21,178 nt of DNA from CAZJQT01 sp964604415 (GTDB taxonomy: Bacteria; Patescibacteriota; Saccharimonadia; Saccharimonadales; CAZJQT01), in NCBI GenBank assembly GCA_964604415.1, contig CAZRYT010000010.1, forward strand, positions 1 to 21,178, written 5' to 3'. Both the position numbers and the translations under genes were made by a program. Positions 14,363-20,250 of the stretch are shown piece by piece. Under the pieces are notes generated by a model that worked only from the letters and a program-made list of their open reading frames with translations, ran no database searches and was not told where the DNA came from. How positions within the stretch are numbered: the first letter of the stretch is position 1; the number at the start of each line of letters is the position of its first letter.

Positions 14363-15015
14363 TAACCATCAGAAACTCTAAGTCTGGTTTTACTATTATC
14401 GAACTACTGATTGCTAGTCTTGTTTTTTCTACGATTTTGCTAGTAGTAACCTATAGTTTGCTACAAATTGGGCGAATTTATTACAAAGGTATAACTGGCT
14501 CTAAGACTCAGCAAGTCGCCCGCAATATCATGGATGATATATCGCATACGATTCAATTCAGCTCGGCGACGCCCAATTCACCAGATATTACCAACCTGCC
14601 GACCGTCGCTGGTGCCACTGGTCGCTTCTGTGTCGGTGATATTCGCTATACCTTTATTCTTGATAGACAATTAGTCGATAGTAGTCCTAATACCGACCAA
14701 TCAGTCCATGTATTAGTGCGCGATAACAGTCCAGGTTGCACCGCTAACCGTAACCTCGGTAACGCTGTTACCGGTAGTGATCAAGAGTTAATGGATACCA
14801 GAATGCGCGTCAGCAAACTAACTATTCAGTCTGTTAACGCCAACACCCACCTATGGCGTATCACGCTAACGGTTATTAGTGGTGATGGTGGGGCAACTGG
14901 CGTGCTACGTGACAGTAATAGTGATGGTCTTTATGACTCTTGCCAAAATGTTAATGCTGGTTCACAGTTTTGCGCTGTGTCAACCTTAAGCACAGTTGTG
15001 CAACAAAGGTTATAA
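14359..15015 (+). CDS. Minor pilin, GspJ/PilW-like
   Basis: 218 residues. The leader MITIRNSKSG|FTIIE gives a textbook class III signal with Glu5, then a hydrophobic helix (about 11-35). After it comes the amphipathic extension with the GSKTQQVARNIMDDIS pattern seen in PilW/GspJ proteins (long N-terminal helix with a conserved acidic-polar face). The C-terminal domain carries several cysteines. It overlaps the previous gene by 4 nt (ATGA at 14359-14362) and the next by one base (TAATG), so the cluster is translated as a chain. Confidence 0.9.
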   Translation: MITIRNSKSGFTIIELLIASLVFSTILLVVTYSLLQIGRIYYKGITGSKTQQVARNIMDDISHTIQFSSATPNSPDITNLPTVAGATGRFCVGDIRYTFILDRQLVDSSPNTDQSVHVLVRDNSPGCTANRNLGNAVTGSDQELMDTRMRVSKLTIQSVNANTHLWRITLTVISGDGGATGVLRDSNSDGLYDSCQNVNAGSQFCAVSTLSTVVQQRL

Positions 15016-16073
15016 TGAAATTCAATATGCTTAGAATCCACAAGCTCAAAAATGGTCAAGACGGTCTAGTGTCGTTTATGGTGGCGCTATTTATCATGCT
15101 TATGTTGACCTTGATTGTTCTCAGCTTTGCCACCGTTACGCGTCGCGAACAGAGACAGGTGCTTGACGATCAGCTCAGCTCCCAAGCCTTTTATGCAGCC
15201 GAAACGGGCGTAAATGATGCTCGCAAAGTGTTAAGCACGACACCTAACAAAAGCGTGAGTGACTGTAACTTAGCAGCGGCTGGTTTTAACAATAACGTGC
15301 TCGATGGCGCCAGTGGCTTGATCTCCTACACCTGTTTATTAATCAACCCTAGTCCTTCATCACTACTATACCCAGATATCCCAGAAGGTAGCAGCCAGAT
15401 TTTTCCAGTTACCAGTGCCTCGGGTGTCAACGTTACTAGCATCACTCTTAACTGGCAAAACAAACTCACAAATAGTACAAACTACCGGGGTATAAACTGT
15501 CCCGCTTCAGGTAACGGCTTTCCAACTCTAGCTTCATACGCTTCTTCGTGCGACATGCCGGTTCTACGAGTTGATTTTGTACCGTTAGCTAGCGTAACCC
15601 GGCCAAACTTAATCGCTAACACCAAAACTCTGTTCCTTTTCCCACAGAAAAACATTGGTGCGGCTTCAGCCAGCTTTGCGTCTGCTGGTACAGGTGATAT
15701 CGTCAGGGCTAACTGCGTATCGGCTGCTTCACCACTTTGTAGTGTAACTATTACTGGTCTAGCTCAACCAAGTTATTTCTTGCGTGTGCGGGCTATTTAT
15801 GAAGACGCGTCTGTAGCGATTACTGCCAGTGATGGCACTAATCCGACCATTAACTTGTCTGGCGCCCAGGCAATCGTTGACTCTACCGGCAAGGCCAACG
15901 ATGTTTTACGACGCGTACAAGTCAGGATACCCACGCTGGGTATCTCCAACATTTATCCACCTGACTTTGCCATCCAGTCCAATAGTAGCGTTTGCAAACG
16001 TTTCTTTGTAGGCGCTGGCATAAACGCTGGCACCGATCAAGTTGATTCAGCTTGTATCCCGGACCAGCCTTAA
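15015..16073 (+). CDS. Minor pilin, PilX/GspK-like
   Basis: 352 residues starting at ATG 15015, overlapping the previous stop as TAATG. The frame is open upstream to 14970, but that start lies inside the preceding gene. The hydrophobic segment (about 18-39) follows a basic leader with Gly17, and position 5 after it is not Glu (LVSFM), as is normal for PilX/GspK, the tip-most minor pilin. The PilX N-terminal signature AFYAAETGVNDAR is at 58-70. The C-terminal domain is large, with paired cysteines. Its stop codon overlaps that of the convergent recombinase gene (shared TTAA at 16070-16073). Confidence 0.9.
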   Translation: MKFNMLRIHKLKNGQDGLVSFMVALFIMLMLTLIVLSFATVTRREQRQVLDDQLSSQAFYAAETGVNDARKVLSTTPNKSVSDCNLAAAGFNNNVLDGASGLISYTCLLINPSPSSLLYPDIPEGSSQIFPVTSASGVNVTSITLNWQNKLTNSTNYRGINCPASGNGFPTLASYASSCDMPVLRVDFVPLASVTRPNLIANTKTLFLFPQKNIGAASASFASAGTGDIVRANCVSAASPLCSVTITGLAQPSYFLRVRAIYEDASVAITASDGTNPTINLSGAQAIVDSTGKANDVLRRVQVRIPTLGISNIYPPDFAIQSNSSVCKRFFVGAGINAGTDQVDSACIPDQP

Positions 16074-16984
16074 TCAGGTTTATGGTGAAATTTTTGGTGC
16101 ACTGCCTTGAGGTGTGGATCGGTCACGTGGGTGTAGATCTGGGTGGTGGCTATATTGCTGTGACCTAGCAGAGCTTGGACTGACCTTAGATCAGCGCCGT
16201 TCATAAGTAGATCGGTGGCAAAACTGTGTCTCAGGGTGTGTGGACTAACATGTTTAGTTATGCCAGCTAACTTGGCATATTGGCTAACCATACGTTGCAC
16301 ACTACGGGCAGTCAAACGGTGAAAATTGCCGGATAAATCAACCGCCTTACTGCCCGAATAACGAATAAAAAGTGGTTTGGTGTTGTCGGTGCGCTTTTCC
16401 AGATAACGTTCAAGCCAGTCGGCCGCCTCTTGACTAACAAAAATTGGCCGGTCTTTCTGGCCCTTACCGCGCACCATAAACTCACGGCGTTTTAAGTTTA
16501 TTTGTTCACGGTCCAAGCCAACCAGCTCAGAAACACGCAGTCCTGAAGAGAACAACAGTTCCAAAATCGCTCTATCTCTTAGTCCCGATTGTTTTTCCAG
16601 TTTGGGCTGTTCAAAAATCCGGGCTAATTCTTCTGGGTTTAAGAAAGTAACTTGTTTTCTAACCGTATGCGCCAACTCTATTTTGTCAGCTGACAGGCAA
16701 TTAATATCACGTTTGGCGCAGTATTTTAGGAAACTTCTAAGCGCGATTAAATGATAATTTTGAGTAGTTTTTTGCAGTTCATCAGAGGTGTTTGTGCCCA
16801 GACGGTTTAGCCACAGACGCCACTTGCGCACCAACTCTTGGTCGATATCACTGACTTTTATATCGCCGGCAAAATCAATTAGTCGTGTGAGGTAGTGATC
16901 GTAGTTAGCTATAGTTTTTTGCGAGCGGTTTTGTTCAATCTCCAAATATTCCAGGAAATCAGTTTTGGTTTTGCTAACTAGCAT
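16070..16984 (-). CDS. Xer-type tyrosine recombinase (XerC/XerD family)
   Basis: 304 residues from Met at 16984. The frame is open six codons further, to 17002, but a -10 box lies there and points to the inner Met. The N-terminal SAM-like core-binding domain (about 1-95) is followed by a catalytic domain with the full set of residues: R150 (SGLR), K174 (GKGQK), H249 and R252 (HTLRH), H275 (LGHS) and nucleophile Y284 (TQIYTHV). Length and motifs match XerC/XerD, which resolve chromosome dimers at dif, rather than phage integrases, which are longer. I cannot tell XerC from XerD. The neighbourhood shows no attachment sites or phage genes. It is the only minus-strand gene and is convergent with the minor pilins. 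Confidence 0.9.
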   Translation of the reverse strand: MLVSKTKTDFLEYLEIEQNRSQKTIANYDHYLTRLIDFAGDIKVSDIDQELVRKWRLWLNRLGTNTSDELQKTTQNYHLIALRSFLKYCAKRDINCLSADKIELAHTVRKQVTFLNPEELARIFEQPKLEKQSGLRDRAILELLFSSGLRVSELVGLDREQINLKRREFMVRGKGQKDRPIFVSQEAADWLERYLEKRTDNTKPLFIRYSGSKAVDLSGNFHRLTARSVQRMVSQYAKLAGITKHVSPHTLRHSFATDLLMNGADLRSVQALLGHSNIATTQIYTHVTDPHLKAVHQKFHHKPD

Positions 16985-16990
16985 AACCAT

Positions 16991-16996
16991 ATTGTA
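16991..16996 (-). promoter_or_regulatory. -10 box of the Xer recombinase gene (leaderless)
   Basis: On the minus strand this reads TACAAT, six nt before the Met codon at 16984. The spacing matches the leaderless starts on the plus strand. No clear -35 or TG extension. Confidence 0.5.
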
Positions 16997-17039
16997 CGAC
17001 ACAGATCCAGCAAACTAGCTTTTAAAGGCTGATTCAATC

Positions 17040-17061
17040 TGTTAGAATAGTCTGATATAAA
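17040..17061 (+). promoter_or_regulatory. Tandem extended -10 elements of ndk
   Basis: TGT-TAGAAT (17040-17048) and TGA-TATAAA (17053-17061) both have the TGn extension. The first would give a leader of about 18 nt containing the AAGGA ribosome site (17063-17067, 5 nt before the ATG). The second would give an almost leaderless mRNA. Confidence 0.5.
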
Positions 17062-17072
17062 TAAGGAAATTC

Positions 17073-17654
17073 ATGGAACAAACCCTAATAATTCTAAAAC
17101 CTGATGTTGTTCAGCGCGGCATAGTTGGCGATATATTAAGCCGATTTGAAAAAGTTGGACTCAAGATTGTTAGCATGAAAATGCTGGTTCCAGAAGATAA
17201 ACGTTTAGCCAAACACTACCCCAATAGCCGTCGTGAATTCATAGAGGGTATGGGCAACAAAACCTTAAATAATTACAAAGAGCTTGGGCTTGATGTAAAA
17301 GCCGAGTTTGGTCACACTGACCCCTATAAGATTGGTCTACAGATCAATAAATGGCTGATTGACTTCATGAAGTCTGGCCCAGTTATTGCAGCCGTCTTGG
17401 AAGGGCCACACGCCATAGAGGTAGTTAGAAAAATAGTTGGTTTTACGCTGCCGTCAGCTGCCGAACCCGGAACTATTCGGGGCGATTATTCTTTTGATTC
17501 ATCAGCACTAGCTAATGCTGCCAAGCGTCCACTTAGAAATCTCATCCACGCTTCGGGTAACAAAGAAGAAGCCGAGCATGAAATTCCTATCTGGTTTGAT
17601 TCCAGTGAACTCCACAACTACGAAACCATCCACCAAAAACACATGACTAGCTAG
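17073..17654 (+). CDS. ndk: Nucleoside diphosphate kinase, long form
   Basis: 193 residues versus about 140 for typical Ndk. It transfers the gamma phosphate of ATP to NDPs through a phosphohistidine. Visible motifs are ILKPD (7-11), PGTIRGDYS (132-140) and the active site NLIHASGNKEEAEHEI (156-171), with the catalytic His at 159. The extra length is mainly an insertion at about 54-95 (between the HYPNSR region and WLIDFMKSGPV), where normal enzymes have a short link, plus a C-terminal extension after IWF. All catalytic residues seem intact, so it should be active. The gene stands alone with its own promoter and AAGGA ribosome site. Confidence 0.95.
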   Translation: MEQTLIILKPDVVQRGIVGDILSRFEKVGLKIVSMKMLVPEDKRLAKHYPNSRREFIEGMGNKTLNNYKELGLDVKAEFGHTDPYKIGLQINKWLIDFMKSGPVIAAVLEGPHAIEVVRKIVGFTLPSAAEPGTIRGDYSFDSSALANAAKRPLRNLIHASGNKEEAEHEIPIWFDSSELHNYETIHQKHMTS

Positions 17655-17660
17655 TTAAGG

Positions 17661-17666
17661 TACAAT
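17661..17666 (+). promoter_or_regulatory. Candidate -10 of tRNA-Arg
   Basis: TACAAT, 14 nt before the tRNA, giving a short 5-prime leader of about 8 nt for RNase P. A TGT-TAGTAT extended -10 (17672-17680) also abuts the tRNA but is too close to yield its full 5-prime end. Confidence 0.4.
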
Positions 17667-17680
17667 GCAAGTGTTAGTAT

Positions 17681-17755
17681 GTCCCCGTAGCTCAACGGAT
17701 AGAGTAGCTCCGTCCTAAGGAGATGATAGAGGTTCGATTCCTCTCGGGGATACCA
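17681..17755 (+). tRNA. tRNA-Arg (anticodon CCT)
   Basis: 75 nt including an encoded CCA (17753-17755). The acceptor stem pairs GTCCCCG with CGGGGAT (one G-T at the end). The D arm is GCTC/GAGT. The anticodon loop is GTCCTAA with CCT at 17714-17716, reading AGG. The variable loop is 4 nt. The T arm is AGAGG/CCTCT with loop TTCGATT. The anticodon stem has four good pairs and a G-A mismatch at 27-43, and position 32 is a purine; both are mildly unusual. It lies between ndk and the PH-domain gene with no terminator visible. Confidence 0.95.
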
Positions 17756-17759
17756 TTCC

Positions 17760-17768
17760 TGTTAAAAT
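17760..17768 (+). promoter_or_regulatory. Extended -10 of the PH-domain gene (leaderless)
   Basis: TGT followed by TAAAAT (17763-17768), six nt before the ATG at 17775 and 5 nt after the tRNA CCA. The geometry is the same as at 12996 and 12124. Confidence 0.6.
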
Positions 17769-17774
17769 ACGCTT

Positions 17775-18356
17775 ATGGCAGACAAAGAAAAAACTGAAAA
17801 ATATTTTGCTGACCAATTTGATGATGAAAACGTCCTGTATGTTTTCCGTAAACATCCAGTCGTCATGCGTCGTAGTCTAGTATTTGCTATGCTTGGGCCC
17901 CTGGTTGGTGTTCTGCCGGTGGCAGCCAGGCCAACCCTTGGTTTTGGTTGGTTCTTTGGTGGCCTTGGAGCAGGGGTGCTAGCAGGCTTGATTATCATGT
18001 TCCCAGCCTGGATTGCCTGGTACTACAGCGTATTCATTGTCACCGATCAGCGATTTATCCAGATTACTCAACGCGGCTTATTCCACCGTAGTGTCGTTGA
18101 TATTGGCTTGAACCAAGTGCAAATGGTCAACTATGAGATAGCCGGTTTTCAAGAAACTATGCTGGGTTTTGGTACAATAATGATGCAAACTTACATGGGT
18201 GACTTGGTTATTCATGACGTCCACCGCCCAGCCAAGATTCAGAAAAAAATGCTGAGCATCTTGCGTGAAGAGGGCATAATATCAACGACCCATCCAATTC
18301 AACCAACTAACGAGGAATATGAAGAAACTGAAGCTGAGACGGACGAAGAAGACTAG
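17775..18356 (+). CDS. Membrane protein with bacterial PH (DUF304/YdbS-like) domain
   Basis: 193 residues. A cytoplasmic acidic head (about 1-30) leads to two transmembrane helices (about 34-52 and 58-80) and then a bacterial pleckstrin-homology-like domain. This begins YYSVFIVTDQRFIQITQRGL and continues with VVDIGLNQVQMVNYE, the DUF304/bPH_2 pattern of an aromatic strand, TDxR turn and I-x-L-x-x-I/V-Q. The role of such proteins is poorly known; they are membrane-associated and possibly scaffold or stress related. The C-terminal tail is extremely acidic (EETEAETDEED), and its DNA also encodes the basic start of the next gene in another frame. A leaderless promoter fixes the start. Confidence 0.85.
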   Translation: MADKEKTEKYFADQFDDENVLYVFRKHPVVMRRSLVFAMLGPLVGVLPVAARPTLGFGWFFGGLGAGVLAGLIIMFPAWIAWYYSVFIVTDQRFIQITQRGLFHRSVVDIGLNQVQMVNYEIAGFQETMLGFGTIMMQTYMGDLVIHDVHRPAKIQKKMLSILREEGIISTTHPIQPTNEEYEETEAETDEED

Positions 18357-19392
18357 AGCTTTCCTAAAGAGGAAACTAGAAGAGAGGGGTGAGGAATCGG
18401 TGCCCAGTGAGGTGCCACGTATCACCAATGAAACCATTGCCGAACACCGCGAAGCCGTTATAGGTCGGGCTCGCAAATATATCTACCCCTTACAGCACTC
18501 CAAACACCGCATTATTTTAGTCTCGACGTCTGTTTTGATCACCGGCATTATTGCTTTCTTTGGCTACTGCACATTGGCGCTTTATAATTTTCAAAACAGC
18601 TCGACGTTCTTGTACCGTATAACTCAAGTTATTCCATTCCCAGTTGCCAGAGTAAATAACCACTTCATCGATTACGAGAATTACCTGTTTGAGCTGCGAC
18701 ATTACACCCACTATTATCAATCGCAACTCAAGCTGGATTTCAACAGTGACTCAGGTAAGCAACAGCTGACGGCCTTTAGAAAACAGGCTTTGGACAAGGT
18801 CATTAGCGATGAATTCGTCAAAGAACTAGCCGATAAATATAAAGTCAGCGTCAGTGACCGCGAGGTAAATGACCAAATCACAATTGTTAGAACCCAGAAC
18901 CGTTTGGGTAGTAATGACAAAGTCTTTGAAGATGTCCTGAAAGATTATTGGGGCTGGACAGTCGATGATTTTAGGCGCAGCTTGCGTAGTCAACTCTTGG
19001 CTCAGAAAGTAGTCATGACACTCGATCAAGCTACCAAAGCTCGAGCTGACAATGCTCTGGCGGAACTCAAGAAAGGCACAGATTTTGCGACCGTTGCCAA
19101 AACCTATTCGGACGATCAAGCCACCAAAGGTAACGGCGGTGATTTTGGTGTTGTTGATCGCACTAACCGCGATCTGACGGCACAAACGGTCGATGCTTTG
19201 TTTAAGCTCAAACCCGGCGAATACTCAGATGTCATTAATATCGGCTATAGTCTAGAAATAGTTAAAAATATCGAAAATTCAGGTGACAACAAAATACATG
19301 GCGCCCATATCCTGTTTAACTTCAAAGACATTTCTAACTACACGACCGATCTAAAAAACAGCCAAAAATCCCGCGCTTTTATTAAGGTCTAG
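18319..19392 (+). CDS. Membrane-anchored SurA/PrsA-like parvulin foldase
   Basis: 357 residues. A very basic cytoplasmic head (KKLKLRRTKKT, 2-12) and one transmembrane helix (about 65-90) precede an extracytoplasmic SurA_N-like helical region (about 110-235). A parvulin-type rotamase region follows (about 240-320: ELKKGTDFATVAKTYSDD, then GGDFGVVD, then FKLKPGEYSDVINIGYSLEIVK). Such proteins fold or chaperone exported proteins, which fits the many secreted proteins and pilins here. The usual first strand with catalytic His (HIL) is not before 240; a matching GAHILF is at 328-333, after the domain. The second His of GYHII is Ser here. It overlaps the upstream gene by 38 nt; no other ATG exists before residue 233, but a GTG at residue 28 or 32 cannot be excluded as the start. 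Confidence 0.82.
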   Translation: MKKLKLRRTKKTRAFLKRKLEERGEESVPSEVPRITNETIAEHREAVIGRARKYIYPLQHSKHRIILVSTSVLITGIIAFFGYCTLALYNFQNSSTFLYRITQVIPFPVARVNNHFIDYENYLFELRHYTHYYQSQLKLDFNSDSGKQQLTAFRKQALDKVISDEFVKELADKYKVSVSDREVNDQITIVRTQNRLGSNDKVFEDVLKDYWGWTVDDFRRSLRSQLLAQKVVMTLDQATKARADNALAELKKGTDFATVAKTYSDDQATKGNGGDFGVVDRTNRDLTAQTVDALFKLKPGEYSDVINIGYSLEIVKNIENSGDNKIHGAHILFNFKDISNYTTDLKNSQKSRAFIKV

Positions 19393-19421
19393 ACCATCTG
19401 TGCTCTAAAACACTTAAGCTC

Positions 19422-19429
19422 TGTATAAT
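19422..19429 (+). promoter_or_regulatory. -10 box of the first exported protein gene (near-leaderless)
   Basis: TG directly followed by a perfect TATAAT (19424-19429), nine nt before the ATG at 19439, leaving a leader of 2-3 nt at most. No clear -35. Confidence 0.6.
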
Positions 19430-19438
19430 AAATGTCAT

Positions 19439-20185
19439 ATGGGCGAACGATTTAAATGGACGTTAGTACTTTTGCTGATGCTAGTATTGTGCGTCAGCAT
19501 ACACCAGTCAATTGCCTCGGCACAGGGTACTTCGAATAGTTACCGAATTGATGAAAGTTTCTTTGGGCCTGGCGGCAATCTAGACAGTAGCTCGACTAAT
19601 TATCAGTTTCAAAGTGGCCAACAATCGGTTGGTAATACAGGGGTAGTTGAGGGAAATTCAACCAACTACCGGGTTGAAAATGGCTACACAACTACCGCCG
19701 ATCCGCGACTCAGCTGCGTTCTTAATACTTCTACGCTAAACTTTGGTAACTTTTCTACCGGTAGCGCTATAACTGCCAACGCCACTTTTAGTGTCTTGAA
19801 TTACACAGCTTACGGCTATATTGTTTCCGTAATCGGCAACACTCCATCTAATAATGGCCATAATCTGAGTGGAATTAACCCAACTGATACTTCGCATCCG
19901 GGCACAGAACAGTTTGGTATAAATCTGGTAGCTAATACTTCTCCCGCTACCTTTGGTTCTAATCCTGTCCAGGTTCCGGATAGCACTTTTTCTTTTGGTT
20001 CGGCCGCCACTAACTACAATACTGCCAATAATTTTCGTTATGTTAACGGTGAGACCATAGCCTCAGCCCCCAGCAGTTCCGGCGAAACTGATTACACTAT
20101 CAGTTACATAGTCAATGCCTCTACCACCACCCCCGGTGGTAAATATAGTGGCAATCAGGTTATTTTGTGTACTGGTACCTATTAA
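19439..20185 (+). CDS. Exported surface protein, family not recognised
   Basis: 248 residues. A signal peptide (hydrophobic about 8-24, cleavage around ASA at 26-28) is followed by a segment with two S-T-N-Y repeats (SSSTNYQFQSG at 50-60, GNSTNYRVENG at 72-82). A Thr/Ser/Asn-rich beta domain then runs from about 99 to the end, starting TLNFGNFSTGSA and containing TEQFGINLVANTSPATFG (156-173). C93 and C244 bracket this domain and may pair. The same domain pattern recurs in the next gene. There is no membrane anchor or sortase signal at the C-terminus. It is likely a released or surface-attached protein; no enzymatic motif is visible. The neighbouring foldase may assist its maturation. Confidence 0.82.
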   Translation: MGERFKWTLVLLLMLVLCVSIHQSIASAQGTSNSYRIDESFFGPGGNLDSSSTNYQFQSGQQSVGNTGVVEGNSTNYRVENGYTTTADPRLSCVLNTSTLNFGNFSTGSAITANATFSVLNYTAYGYIVSVIGNTPSNNGHNLSGINPTDTSHPGTEQFGINLVANTSPATFGSNPVQVPDSTFSFGSAATNYNTANNFRYVNGETIASAPSSSGETDYTISYIVNASTTTPGGKYSGNQVILCTGTY

Positions 20186-20250
20186 AAATGCTTGTTTGTC
20201 CTTAGTTGTTATGGTAATGTAACTATTAAGTTCCAACGGTAAGACAAAAT

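Noticed and set aside
14970..15014. Upstream extension of the PilX-like gene
   Set aside because: It lies inside the preceding minor pilin gene. The TAATG overlap at 15013-15017 is the natural start.
16985..17002. Six extra N-terminal codons of the recombinase
   Set aside because: They contain the -10 box itself; the Met at 16984 is at the expected transcript start. The longer form cannot be fully excluded.
17672..17680. Extended -10 TGT-TAGTAT abutting the tRNA
   Set aside because: Transcription from it would start inside the tRNA and lose its 5-prime end. TACAAT at 17661 is better placed.
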